Positions 1-11,860 of a DNA stretch of 64,000 bases are shown in pieces. The stretch is from Epiperipatus broadwayi (Eukaryota > Onychophora > Udeonychophora > Euonychophora > Peripatidae), in contig JAQFVV010012546.1 of NCBI GenBank assembly GCA_028023455.1, positions 947,501-1,011,500 on the forward strand, given 5' to 3'. A model generated the notes under the pieces. The model had not been told where the DNA came from, ran no database searches, and saw only the letters and a list, made by a program, of their open reading frames with translations. A program made the position numbers and the translations under genes. Numbering within the stretch: position 1 is the first letter of the stretch; each line of letters opens with the position of its first letter.

Positions 1-514
1 ACAACATATAAAAATTATTTAAAACAAAAATATTTTTGTCTTTTGCCTATATATAAATAACATTAATTGTTTACCTGCTATGCTTTGGAACTAGAGCATA
101 ATCAGTAATATCTCAATGTAATAATATAAAATTATATAATACTGACATAATTTGAGACAACATTTTACATAAGTACTTACAACTGCAGATCATTTTCAAG
201 TGAAGGAAGATTTCAGGAATTGGAAGAAGAATTGTCTCCAATTAAATAGAATATTATTAGACTTTGTGAAGTTATAAGAAAAGGTGAATAAATAATGAAT
301 CTAAAAAATGGACATGTACTATATTACAAAGACATAAACATTGGAAGTGTAAGTGGAGTAGGAGTCATTATAAATAAAAAGTGGAAGAACAACATTGTGA
401 ATATTGATGATATATCATAGAGAGAGGCATTTTCAACTTAATAGTAGATGTCAAATGCACATATTTTATGACCCAATACATTTTCATTGTGATGATTAAT
501 TAGAGAATTCTTAA

Positions 515-799
515 ATGGATGTACAAAAGGTTACTGATCAGACAAAACCACCTTTTAAAATTGTCATGGAAGACTTTAATGCTAGAATTGGTAAACAATT
601 GAAAGTTGAAAGTGCTGTAGATAAATTTGGATATGGTGATCAATATGAGAGAAGTCATAGATTTGTGGAGTTTGCAGAAAAACAAAAACTTTATATTATG
701 AATTTTTTTTTTGAGAAGCATGTTCAACAGAAATGGACATGGAAGCATCTAAATAATAGTACAGCAGAGTTAGATTGTTTATTTTTTCATGTGCCATAG
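515..799 (+). pseudogene. LINE endonuclease fragment, open reading frame interrupted by a SINE
   Basis: This is the longest open piece of the endonuclease in copy 1. It reads DVQKVTDQTKPPFKIVMEDF at the start, where MEDFNARIG corresponds to the GDFNAKIG-type catalytic block of APE endonucleases. It continues through the KLYIMN and KWTWKH segments shared with copy 2. The last codons after about 776 are not LINE sequence: they read into the antisense SINE inserted at 777-880. After the SINE the LINE resumes with a DLDYVLTNTKYEF-like reading. The piece is about 90 residues, against a usual endonuclease domain of more than 200. It is not functional. Confidence 0.75.
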
Positions 800-880
800 C
801 ATCAGCCGGGAAATGAACCCACTAACCCAGGACAACTGCTTGTAAAGCAGCCATCACTGACTCCTCAACCACCAATTCTT
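777..880 (-). mobile_element. tRNA-derived SINE (family S) nested in LINE copy 1
   Basis: On the minus strand a tRNA-like body begins near 877 (ATTGGTGGTTGAGGAGTCAG), carries a box-B-like GGGTTCATTTCCC, and ends GCTGATGCTATGGCACATG followed by A's. The flanks 767-776 and 881-890 are near-identical 10-mers (gagttagatt / gacttggatt), read as a diverged TSD. Removing the insert restores the LINE reading frame (AELDY...). Confidence 0.85.
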
Positions 881-1924
881 GACTTGGATTATGTTTTGAC
901 TAACACAAAATATGAATTTCAAGTTTGTAATGTTTTAATAAATTCAACACAGGAAGTAATCATTGATTAGTGAGATGTAAGACTTATGCTAGTGCAAAAT
1001 TAGAGAAAAAAAATTATTAAAAAAAAAAATCCTCAGAAATATTCCAATGAATTTAAATTAAAACTTGCAAACTGTTTTTAAATATTAATAGATTTTGGAC
1101 ATGTTTCAGATTTGAATGAAATCAATAGGAAGATAAATAATATACTTTAAAAACTGTAATAAAGATATCATCTCTTGACCAGTAAAATTCTTATTAGGAC
1201 AAGACAATTTATGAAAAAAAAATTAATATGAAAATATATAAAAATGATGCATTAAAAAAGATTGAATATCTCAAATTTTGTAAAAGAATGCAAAAAAGTT
1301 GATAATAATATAAGAAAGTATAATTGTGAACTAGAAAGGAAAGCTATATAAGAAAATAAAAGTTTCAAGAGTAAAAAATAACATCATTGTCTTGGCAGGA
1401 AATTTATTTCTGCAATAAGAAAAAAAAGAACCATTACTAAAAAGAGAAGTGACATTATGAAATGTATAAAAGAGTTTTATTAAGAATTATATAACAATAA
1501 AAAACAACAAAAATTATATCCTACAACTAATATATATTTTGAACTGACCAAGATTTTAAATAAAGAAGTAAAACATGCAATTAATAATATTAAGAAAAAA
1601 AACTCCAGGTAAGGATGGAATTATAATCCATGTCTTAAAAGAAGCAGGAGAAAAATAGAATTTTTTTTAGCAAAATTATATAGAACATGTCTAAATGATA
1701 AAGATGTACCACATGATTAAAAAATGCAGTGTTAATATTCATATTTAAAAAAACAATAAAGAATATATTAGAAATTGTAGAACTATCAATCATTTATCAG
1801 TTTTATGCAAAATTTTTGCCAAAATAATTCCAACTCATCTACAGTGAACTTTGGATTTTAACCAAACAAATGAATAAACTGGATTTAAAAATTGTTTTAT
1901 TATAGTGGATCATGTGAAAGATGA

Positions 1925-2614
1925 ATGAATATGAATTGTCATTATGAAAAAGCATTTGATTCTATAAGCATTTCTTCAGTGATTAAAGCATTGGATCATC
2001 AAGTTATAGATGCTAGATGTTGCCATTTTCTGAAGAATATTTATAAAAAAGAAACAGCAACAATTATATTACATAATGATATTAGAAATATTAACATTAA
2101 GAAGATTGAATGATAACATGTCTCCATATCTCTAAAACTTTTACAGTAGATTTGCAAAAAGTATTTTGTGGATTAAAATGAACTAAAGGAATAAAAGTAA
2201 ATTGATATTATATAAGTCATCTACATTTTCTAGATGTAGTTGTTTTTTTCAAATAATACTTTAAAGCTTCAGGAAATATTACAAGAGTTATTAGATGAAA
2301 GTAATAAAGTAGGACTAAAGGTAAATGTTAAAAAGGCTAATATAATGTTCAATGGATTTTCTCAAAAGAAGAAAGTGAAGATTGATAAAGATGAGTTAGA
2401 AGAAGTTAACAACTACATATATCTTAGTCAGATTATTACTACTGATGGAAACACAATGGATGAAAGTAATCATAGAATTAAACTTGATTGGTATGCTTTT
2501 GGTAGAATTAATTTACTGTTATTAAGAAATATATCTATGTGTTTGAAAAGGAAACTTTTTAATCATTATTTGTTACTAGATCTGCACATACAGAGTCTTC
2601 AAGCCATTCTATAA
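1925..2614 (+). pseudogene. LINE reverse transcriptase fragments (copy 1)
   Basis: Two open pieces correspond to the RT domain. At 1925-2113 the HYEKAFDSISISSVIKALDH block is RT motif A and its surroundings. At 2240-2614 the reading covers the region just after the catalytic FADD, through the GLKVNVKKAN thumb-side block and the YIYLSQIITTDGN block. They align residue by residue with RT positions about 176-225 and 280-400 of copy 2. The stretch between them is broken by stops, and the catalytic aspartates are not readable in one frame. No activity is possible from this copy. Confidence 0.8.
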
Positions 2615-2925
2615 AATATTGGAGAAACTTATGTTAGGAATAACAAGAAGAGATCAAAATGAATTATATGTGTGTGAAAACAAACATGTTACTGACATCA
2701 TTGAAAAATTAGGAGAGTGAAGTGGAGTTGGCTGGACATATTGTTAGTAGAGATAATAATAGATGGACAGTTGAAAAACTGGATTCTCAGAGATGGTAAG
2801 AGTTTTAGAAAGAAACAAACAATTGAGATGGATGGATGAACAAAGAAAGTGTGCTGAGGTGATGTAAGAAGAGAGTCTAGAAATTGGAGAAAATGGATTG
2901 ATCTTGTAGACACCTTTTTGGTGAC

Positions 2926-5900
2926 GAATACTGATTTATTATGTTTTGGATTACAGTGTCAAATTTTGTGGAGTCACAGATTGAAATCAAGAGCAATGAC
3001 AGTCTATAATTTGAGAGGTGCATGAGACCACTAGAAACATTATAGTATTGTTCTGAATACCAGTTGAAGTCACAAATTGAGTTTCTATCGCATATTCTAT
3101 ATTTTTTTTGAGAAAAGTATTATTATCTTCGTTTCACTTGCTATATAGTTTTCTAGTTATGTATATAAGCAAATATGTTTGCTAATGCTATTTATGTATA
3201 AAATAGCATTCTTGATTTATTATAATCAAAATTACATCAAATTTTCTATTGATATATATATATCAATGGTTTTTTTTTTACATTGAAATATCATTAAAAA
3301 ATTTTACTTAATATCCGATTTAAATTAAAACTAAGATGAAAAAAAGTTGATATTAGTTTGTCTTTAATGATAATTTTAATGTTGCATTTGAGATAGAATG
3401 TTAGAAACATTCTGAGATTTTGTAAAAATCAAGGTAGATGAACATCTGTTTTTGACATATCCTAGTCTTGTTTACATAAGTTTGTGACAGTTAATCTAGA
3501 ACTAAAAAGTTGAGGATTACAGTTTTTTTTTACTATTGCATTGTTTAACTAAAACTAATCTACAGCATTACAATTTAATTATCTAAAATTAGATCTTGCT
3601 ATTAGAAAAAAAACATATTGTTAGTTTCTGATGGTTTGTTTCAATCTGCCAAGTTCAAACCGTTTAATTTGGATTTTGTTTCATTTAGTTAATCTATAAA
3701 CTCTTTAACTTCTGCTATTGAAGTTAAGTTAATAAAATAGAGCAGGATTTATTTTGCTTTTTTTTTTTTAATTTCAAACATTTTTCTTATTCTTGATATA
3801 TATTTATTTTTAAAAATAACATATTACTTTTAATATGAATGCATTTGATTATATGTTTATATACTTGTGCACATATACATGTATATTTACTGTGATGTAT
3901 GCTTTTATGCTAAAGCATCTCAAAATTTAAGTAAACTTTCAATTAAGAAAACACTTCATACAACATATATACATCACTGTCAAATATTTATAAAATTGCA
4001 TAGTAAAACTGTGATAGACAAATCAACTCAAAATATTTCTGTAAGGAAATAGTAAATGAGGTTTATATGACTGGTTTCAGTTTTCCTCAGATCATTACCT
4101 GATATCTAAAAATATTTAGATATCTAATTTTAGAACAGTAATTTAATGACCATCTAGATTTTTAAAAAAAAAACATTTAACTGTTTAATAATAATTGTGT
4201 TTGTTTATGCTTATAATAAAGACTTTTTATTTGCCAAAATTAAAGTTATTGGATTTAAAACTTATTTCTATGAAAATAATTATTCTTTTGTAAAATAAAA
4301 GTTTGATCTTTTATTATATTAGTAAATATAAATAAATTAAGAATCACATTGCACCATTTAATTTTTTAAAACTTTTAGTATAAATGCAGTTTATGATAAA
4401 ATAACACAATCTTTTACTAAGTATTATTAACAAATAATTTTAAACATTTAAAAGTAACAAATATATTTTTAAAAAAATAAAAAATTAAATGTCTGTGTTA
4501 ACTAAAATAATGTAAAGATTTTCCTTGTTTTTAACTTGCAAATTTAAATCCTTCTAAAATATGATATAATTATGAAAATAAAATATATGTCATGTTATTA
4601 AAAACAACTTTCAAATAATAAAAATAAAGTTGAAAAATGAATCTTTAGAAATAATGTTTCTGCCTTAAAACTATAATGTGAACAATTGCTGCCATTTTGT
4701 GTAAGTTGACCTCTGAATTTCAGTACTTTTTTATATTTTGATAATTTCTGATATCTAGGGATGAAAACTAAATTTGATTTATTACTATTTCATCATAATC
4801 AGTTATTGTAAAATTATTACACAAATATCTGTATATAGACCATTCAGACAACATTACGAATGACTTTATGATATATGAATGATAGCAGGGCCAATGAACA
4901 AATTCATCAATAGCCAAAAAGGAGATTTTTTTATTATAAGTGGAATTTTATAAAGTTTAGTGGGTTTTTTTTTCATTTTTAATATATTACAAAAACAAAA
5001 TTGTTATGCAAATTAAAAGATTCAAATAATAAATGTTTTCATTGTAAATTTATTCATTGATATTTCATAAATTAATTTAAAAAAATGAATGTTATTTTTA
5101 TATATGCAAGGGGACACCAGAAAATGGAATTTTGTAGTAAAAATTTTCATATTTATTTTGAATTAATTGTGAAACTCTTGCAAAGTAATACCTTTTTATT
5201 ACTTCCATTGTTCTTTACATCTTTTCTAAGTCTAAAAACGTTTTTCTTTGAGATATTTTTTTTTCTTTTAGGGAAAGAAAACAATTCACACAGAATGAAA
5301 TAAAATGGATATGGTGGATGGATAGCTGGCAAATGCTATATTCATTTAAAAATTGTTTTATATATAGTAGTATATTATCAATTTACTATTTTACAACTAA
5401 AATGCTTTTTTTCTTATTCATGACAACCATCTTTCAGCAGAGAAAAATTAAAATGAATTTGAATGCTATAAATTTCCTTTCTCATTTCTTTAGCAAGTAT
5501 TTCAGAAAACTATTTCAGTCTCCTGGATAAATATATTTCTGTTTACTCCATTATTTTGTAATTACTAAACAAACACTTACAAAATAAAAATTAAAATATA
5601 TAAAAGGATTTGAATTTGATTTAATGAGAGTCAAATATTAGAAAGTGAATTTGAATCATTCAGTCTTATTTATAACTTTGTATAATTGATATCATATTCA
5701 TCATTAAAACCAAGGTTATGTCTGTTCCTTTACTCAAATATTAAATTTAAATTCATCCTGCATTCAAAAACAAAAGATATTTTGCATCAATAAAAAAAAA
5801 AACATTCATATTTATTACATATAAAAAAATAATATTTACACTTAAAAACACACATATGATATTCCTCAACTGAATTCAAACTAAGATAATTTATACTATA

Positions 5901-6579
5901 TTTTCACAATATTGCATTGAATATATATATATATGATTTAAACTCAATCATTACACAAAATATAAACTTAAAAATATAAATGTTTAGAATATTGTATATT
6001 TATTTGCAATATTTATAAAATACTATTTATGACTACAGTAAATAAAAATACATAGAATAAAAAAATAATAATTTTATTAAAATTATAAATTTTATTATTT
6101 ACATGTGTATTTTAAATTAATAGGATTAATTTATTGTTTTCCTTCCTTTAACACTTTGTTGTCATAGCATCTATTTCAACACTCTCAGATTAATGCATTA
6201 TCTATTAAAACTAATGAGAAAATTAAAAAATACTATGCTTGAACGTATAACAAATACTGAAATTACACTCAATTTTGGTTGGTACAATATACATATATAT
6301 ATATATATACATGTATGTGTGTGTCCTAATTGTAGTCAACAAAAAATCTTATCATAAAATAAACTGTAAAACACTATGCATGATACTTTTAGACTTATCA
6401 ACATTTTTCATGTGATATAATTTATCCAAAATTTGTAGAAATTAAATTCTGTAATATTCATTATAAACAAAGTTTGACAGAATAGCAAATGAAGCTCCAT
6501 GATAGACAAGTACCTATAATAAGATCATTGTGCACAGTATAACTGAAGTCTGAGGTGATTGAATAGCTGTAAAAAGAAG
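2926..6579. other. AT-rich spacer, no gene recognised
   Basis: Only short AT-driven open frames occur, none with recognisable domains. Local simple sequence includes a TA palindrome near 3250-3270 and a TA/TG microsatellite near 6289-6322. Confidence 0.6.
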
Positions 6580-6592
6580 ACAAATAAATATT

Positions 6593-6814
6593 ACATGATC
6601 ATGATTTCTTATAGATAGCACATAACTTGGATCTAGGTGCAGTGCTCTCAGATCCAAGGCTCATCACTGATGAAGGCCACAAGCCAGAAACTAGTCTGGG
6701 GATATTGGATGAATAGGCACTAGATGGGGATTTTTACAAACCTTCTGGCATCCATTGATTATTCTGGTTAGCACAGGGTGGCACTACAGTATTGAGAGTT
6801 TTGCCTGTTTAATA
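6593..6814 (+). mobile_element. Family B hammerhead-bearing retroelement, copy B1 (best preserved)
   Basis: A 222-bp non-coding element bounded by a perfect 13-bp TSD. It starts ACATGATCA and ends GAGAGTTTTGCCTGTTTAATA. Its centre holds a hammerhead-like core (6652-6710), followed by a conserved 3' domain containing CTTCTGGCATCCATTGATTA and GGTGGCACTAC. Five further copies share this 3' domain (20539, 22397, 22893, 50153, 56162). It has no ORF or poly-A tail, and unlike most copies it lacks the large inverted arm. The size, TSD and ribozyme-like core match the general description of small non-autonomous hammerhead retroelements (retrozymes). Confidence 0.7.
6652..6710 (+). ncRNA. Type I hammerhead ribozyme-like motif (family B)
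   Basis: The core CTGATGA is at 6667-6673. Stem II is GGC/GCC around a CACAA loop (6675-6685). GAAA is at 6687-6690, with predicted cleavage after TAGTC (6696). Stem III is the self-complementary ACTAGT (6690-6695) with no loop. Stem I has an inner helix TCA/TGG beside the core and an outer helix ATCCAA (6652-6657) with TTGGAT (6705-6710), separated by an internal loop as in natural type I hammerheads. One departure: the base pair normally closing stem II next to the core is A-A here. The palindromic stem III suggests a dimeric fold. Confidence 0.65.
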
Positions 6815-6827
6815 ACAAATAAATATT

Positions 6828-9665
6828 GTGAGATATATTAGTGATATTCTGTTAATGAAAATAGAATAACAAGTATAATGGGTAAACTGTTAGAAAAAAG
6901 GAAATATATGGTCTTCAAATAAATATCTGAAAATAAAAAGTTATGATTGTAGTCCATAGTACTAATAATTTTTCTCAGATAAGTGTTTCATTCATGATAT
7001 CACAGATAAATTTAAAAACAGGTTTTGTTATAGTAAATAATCAATGTGATCAGGAAATATATAAAATTGTGATATAAAGATCGACAAGGGTAATATCCTT
7101 TAAAATGGAAAAAAAAGAAATAATTCAAAACTCAACGAAATTAAAACTTTGTTTGCCTTATTTTGCCATCTGCATCTTATGTGATGAAAATGGATATTCA
7201 AAAAAGCAATAAAAAATACTTGCATTTGAAATACTATGCTTGTGAAAAATCACTTATTTTTTTGCTGGATTGCTCACAGGATTAAGACATCTATTTTTAA
7301 AAAAAATAAACTAAGAAACAGATAATGGATTATAAGTGAAGAAGACTCCACATTAAAATAAGACTTGTCATTGAAACAAAAAGGATTACCATGATCCCAT
7401 ATGGATGAAGTGGACAATACAAAATAAGATAATAATCAGGTTTGAGTTCTATGAAATATTACATACAACATGAAACCATTAACATGTAAGAAAACAATTA
7501 GACATCATTAAAACTTTTGAGAGTTATAGATAGATATGATAATTATAAAACCATTCATTGGTTTAATATATATATTATTAATACTGAAATCTTAACATAA
7601 TTAACTGTTATTAAAAATTGTATATTTCAGTAAATAATTCATTTAAATTTAATATAGTTAAAATTCCAATGTGACAAAGCTGATTTATTAATGTTATTTC
7701 TCCCATTTCTTTATAAAAAAAATGATTAACTGATTTCAAATTAGATATTTTATCTCATGTTTTGCTTAAATATATATTATTGTTTTTATTCTTTTTCCCA
7801 AACTTTTAATATAATTAAACAAAAATTAATACTTTAATTTCATCACCTTGTCACCATAAAGTTTGATTTGTAATATTAATAAGGGATAATCCCTCTCAAA
7901 ATTTTTTATTGAAATAATTGAATAAATTTGTTTTAATTAGATAAAAATTCTTAGTGTCAAGAAAAGGTAAGCTATAAGTAATGTAATATTTTTAAAATGT
8001 TATTATCATTAATTAGTTTTAAATATTTAATAACAATAAAAATAATATAAATAGAATTTTGCAGCATAGATATATGTATATAGAATATATATATATATAT
8101 TCTGTTTGCAGTGAAATATTTAAATTTAATATAATTTCATATTTCAATAAATTGTTTTTTTTTTTAAATCTAATTCTTAATATTTGTTGGAAAAAATAAA
8201 TAATCTAAATTTTTCATTTACTTTATAATTAAGAAAATATTTTTTTTTCTAGATTCAACCAATCATTGCCAATTTACTTAAGAATAAAAGTGTTTATAGT
8301 CTATGAAAAATTATTTGGAATTTAATTCAGTTTGTCCAATCTCTAGAACATCCTTATCTCACCCATTTATTTCATCTATATCATTTACAAATGCAATTTA
8401 AAAACTTATTTATTTATTGTAATTTATTCTCATAATATGTCTATCCTATCTTCATTTTAAACATTTTATTATTTTAATAGTTTTAATAATATCTATTTGT
8501 TCTCATGACTGTGTTTACCTTTACTCTTCCTTATTAATTTTAAAATACTTTCATTTTCCATTACTATCTTACTTTCACTTTTTATATAGCTTTTTTTTTA
8601 TATGGGTCCAAATCCTAGATCCATAAATAAGCATTAATATTTTTTAAATAAAAAATTCTGACAAAGAGTCAAATTTTTTAACATCATATTATTTTTACAA
8701 AAAAAAAAAAAACATTCCAATTCAATTTAATTCTAAGATTAATTTGATTCTAATGTATATCTAATTATATTAATAATTTATCAAATATTTTTAATTTTAG
8801 TTATATGCTGAAGTATTACCATAATCTAATTTAATTCTTAAATTTTTTTAGAAAATTTGAAGCTTTATTTTTACATTGTCAAATACATTGAACTGTTCAG
8901 TAATAATACTGTAAATCAGAAAAAACAAATTCATCACATAAAAAACTCTTATGAAAAATGATTATCTATAACTATTATTAATAAATAACAATGATAGAAA
9001 GCGTAGTAAAAATAGTAGATAAAATAATAATACAAATTGTGACCACAATAATTATCAAGATCATAGCAAACAATGAGAAATCCTAACATTATAAAATAAA
9101 TTTAAAGAATGAAAAACATTAACTGCATTGATAAATTACTGTATATATACGAAAGAACATACTTTGATGAAATTAGTCAACACTTTTAAAAATAATCATA
9201 AAATCACAAAGTATGACTAGAATAGAAAAAAGAACAGATATGCCCGCAATAGCAAATTGAGCATGTATCAATGATAATGCCCAATTAGAAAAACACAGGA
9301 TCATTAAACAGAGGGGGAAATATAAAGAAAATATTTTAAAGCTGCTTACATATCAATGACAAATAATATCTTAAGGCAAACTATTGTGGTAATCTATAAT
9401 ATTTGAAAATTATTCATTACTATTGTCTGTACAAAAAGAAAATGAAAGTATATAAATGTTCTTTGACAGAATAGTATTGTGATATAAACCATTACCTTAA
9501 ATTCAATATTCATGAGTGAAATAGCTCCACTATTTTATTCTCATGCTATACTATCATGGATCAGGTTTTTATTACTTATGCAAGAAAGTTCTGTAATAGC
9601 TTGTTTATTATTAATAATTGTTGAAATTCTAAAAAACTATAAAGTTTGAATTAAAAAAAAAACTT
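6828..9665. other. AT-rich spacer, nothing recognised
   Basis: Long AT-rich sequence with homopolymer runs and a TA palindrome near 8078-8101. No coding, tRNA-like or repeat similarity to the rest of the window was seen. Confidence 0.55.
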
Positions 9666-9676
9666 TAACAGTTAAA

Positions 9677-10340
9677 TATAGGGTATATGAGCACAGACTT
9701 TCACATGACCCACCACTCTCCACTCTATCTAATCACACTGATACACTTAAGCACATACATGCTGAAAATTATAAATAATCACCAATATACGTATTCCATG
9801 TTAAACCAGCAATCATCAATTGGTCCAGATTATCATTTCCCACACATATATACTATAAGTGCTCAGATATATCTTAAGATAGACAATCTTCATACTTTAA
9901 TGGACAGGTTCCTATCTACTACACACTCCAACTCTTCAACCGTCCATCCAATTGAAAATCTGATGATGGAATGCTTGAAGGCCACCCTGAGGCAGAGATT
10001 CTTGTCACATCCATGTTGACCTAAGGTCAATCTGAACCCCACATGTACAGGACATAATCCATTAAATACATATGCAAGGATGGGCAGACATCTCTACAAT
10101 GTAATAACTGAAACACAGGCTTATTATATATACACCTGTGTCTATATATGTAATATATAAGTATATGAGCACAGACTTTCACACAACCCACCACTCTCCA
10201 CTCTATCTATATATGTGCTTAAATGTATCAATGTTATTAGATAGAGTGGAGAGTGGTGGGTTGTGTGAAAGTCTGTGCTCATATACCCTATATATTACAT
10301 AGACACATGTGTACATATAATAAGCCTGTGTTTCAGTTAC
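9677..10340 (-). mobile_element. Family A hammerhead/tRNA-like element, copy A1, with internal palindrome
   Basis: Flanked by an exact 11-bp repeat (taacagttaaa at 9666-9676 and 10341-10351), read as a TSD. Read on the minus strand, the element holds a non-coding body (about 9870-10100), a hammerhead-like motif (9781-9826), and a tRNA-like module ending in the box-B-like GTCTGTGCTCATATACCC at about 9680-9700. A further inverted copy of the tRNA-like end forms a hairpin at 10103-10343. The body matches 31786-32050 and 34510-34640. A 110-residue open frame at 9687-10019 is incidental. Confidence 0.7.
9781..9826 (-). ncRNA. Hammerhead ribozyme-like motif (family A, copy A1)
   Basis: On the minus strand: stem I strand GGACCAA, core TTGATGA (consensus CTGATGA, C3 mutated), stem II TGCT/AACA around GGTTT, then GGAA (consensus GAAA). 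Stem III is the palindrome ATACGTAT (9787-9794), with A before the cleavage point, then TTGGT closing stem I with ACCAA over 5 bp. Two core positions are mutated relative to the consensus of copies A1-A5, so this copy is probably inactive. Confidence 0.6.
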
Positions 10341-10343
10341 TAA
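10103..10343. repeat. Near-perfect palindrome of family A termini
   Basis: Left arm about 10103-10210 and right arm about 10239-10343 are reverse complements with a loop of about 28 nt. The arms consist of the family A tRNA-like terminus plus an outer segment containing GAAACACAGGCTTAT. Confidence 0.85.
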
Positions 10344-10351
10344 CAGTTAAA

Positions 10352-11629
10352 ATAGATAATGAAAATATTTCAGTATATATATAATAACATCATTATTAAT
10401 TTTTAACAAACACTATCAAAAGTTTTTTTTAAAATCATTATCAATCAATCTTTATTTTTAAAATAAATATTTATATATATTTCATAAATCGTCTTAAGAT
10501 AATTGCTGTGACAAATTTTTTATTAAAATTAAAAGAGAACTAATCATGTACAGACAGTTAAAACTATAATACTTTACTATTGTTTTTATTTTTTTTACAT
10601 TATTTTTTTTTTTTTTGTTTGCGCTTAAAATTTGATTTATTTACATTATTTTTTTTTGTTATTTCTTTAATTACTAATACTTGCTAAATTTTCATTTTTG
10701 ATATTTGATTATTTGCTATGGCAACATCATTTGCTAATTTTTTTTTGTCATTTCTTAATTAATAATATTTTTGATATTTGTTTTTGAGAGTTATTTGGAT
10801 TTTTTGTTTATATGATTATGTTTATTTCTATAATAGATGTGTATTTTTTTTTAATGAAATTGCAATTTTTAACTATATTGGACAAAATAATTGGAACATT
10901 GTGTATCCAACCTAGAGTGTTATCTGACATTCTTTAGTGTTTGGTTGTTTCAGTGATGTATTGAGCCTCTTCTTAGAAACCAAAATGCTTGAGAGATTAT
11001 TACAATTAGTATTAAAAATTCTTAACAGTCTCTATGTTTAGTTATCAACAACTGCCTTGTCTGATGAATTTACAATCTCCAGAAAATGAAGACTATAATT
11101 TATTTTTGTCTGATATAATTATACATATAAAGAGATTTAGCATTCAATATATGCACATCTATTTAATCTTCATTCAAGTAAACACTAATATCTCTGTTAA
11201 TCAAATGTCCAAGAAGAAAGATCATGGTTTTGAACTCAGAAGTAAAAGCAAAATAATGTTATCACATAGGTTTATATACATTAAAAGGCAGCTAATTTTT
11301 GTTCATTTACCATAAAGGGTAAAACCTATAATAATAATAATAACATCTGTAATGGTAAGAGTGCATAAAATGGACATTAGAAATGTAGTCTTCTGGGATT
11401 TTGAGGTCTCTAAGTACTTTCTATTAGTTAATAACAAACTCCATTTTAAAAAAATGAAATAATTAAAGGTTTAATAAAAATATAGTGAACCAGGTGGGGT
11501 AAATTTCTAATAGGAACACAAACTAACATGAACTTTGACTCTTTAAATAAAAACTTGTGAACCTGTGTAAACAAAATTATAAGACTTTTTTAATACAAAA
11601 AAATATGATGCACTTATTTATTAATCTGA
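10352..11629. other. AT-rich spacer with T-rich runs
   Basis: T-rich simple sequence (10570-10860). The 93-codon open frame at 11034-11315 has no recognisable domain and its codons follow local AT bias. An ATA microsatellite lies near 11329-11344. Confidence 0.5.
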
Positions 11630-11860
11630 TCTGCAGAGAAGAGAGTACCCAAAGAGTACCTGTATCCAAGCCGAAGTTATATACAAAACTAGTATATAAC
11701 TAAGACCACATTTCCTGGACACAGATATCTTCTCGGTGCAGAATTCAGCACCTATCATTCAAGGCACTTTTTTGTTTCAGAGTAAACCCCGGGCACCAGC
11801 CAATTACCCAAAAATAAATGACACACTTTGAATGATGGCAAACTAATTTAGTGCCTAAAA
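11630..11860 (-). repeat. Locally GC-richer structured segment, possible decayed repeat
   Basis: Base composition rises sharply against the surroundings. The minus strand contains the hairpin GGTGC-TGAATTCT-GCACC (about 11735-11755) followed by GAGAAG and the palindrome AGATATCT. This resembles the stem II / GAAA / palindromic stem III order of the hammerhead-like repeats, but no clear CTGATGA precedes it. No second copy occurs in the window. Confidence 0.3.

Larger units (their letters stand above)
185..2925 (+). mobile_element. Decayed RTE/BovB-like LINE, copy 1 (APE endonuclease + reverse transcriptase)
   Basis: Frames full of stops and frameshifts still give an ordered LINE protein. APE-type endonuclease pieces come first (LCEVIRKGE near 255-290, SGVGVIINKKW near 350-385, EDFNARIGKQ near 568-600). 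The linker follows, then reverse transcriptase pieces (YEKAFDSI near 1945-1970, GLKVNVKKANIMF near 2312-2350, a YLSQIITTDGN block near 2419-2450) and the C-terminal region to about 2890. Protein order and wording match the better-preserved copy at 34726-37035, so both belong to one family. This copy retains the endonuclease region lost from the other. The RT catalytic FADD region is corrupted near 2225-2245. The 3' end becomes unrecognisable at about 2925 with no TGA-repeat tail, and I could not find TSDs. It is an old, dead insertion. Confidence 0.85.
6580..6827. repeat. 13-bp target-site duplication of family B copy 1
   Basis: The 13-mer acaaataaatatt occurs exactly at 6580-6592 and again at 6815-6827, flanking the element at 6593-6814. 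A perfect TSD of this length indicates retrotransposition-type integration. Confidence 0.85.

Noticed and set aside
9687-10019. 110-codon open frame starting MSTDFHMTHHSPLYL
   Set aside because: Lies entirely within the non-coding family A element; homologous copies at 31786 and 34510 have no matching frame.
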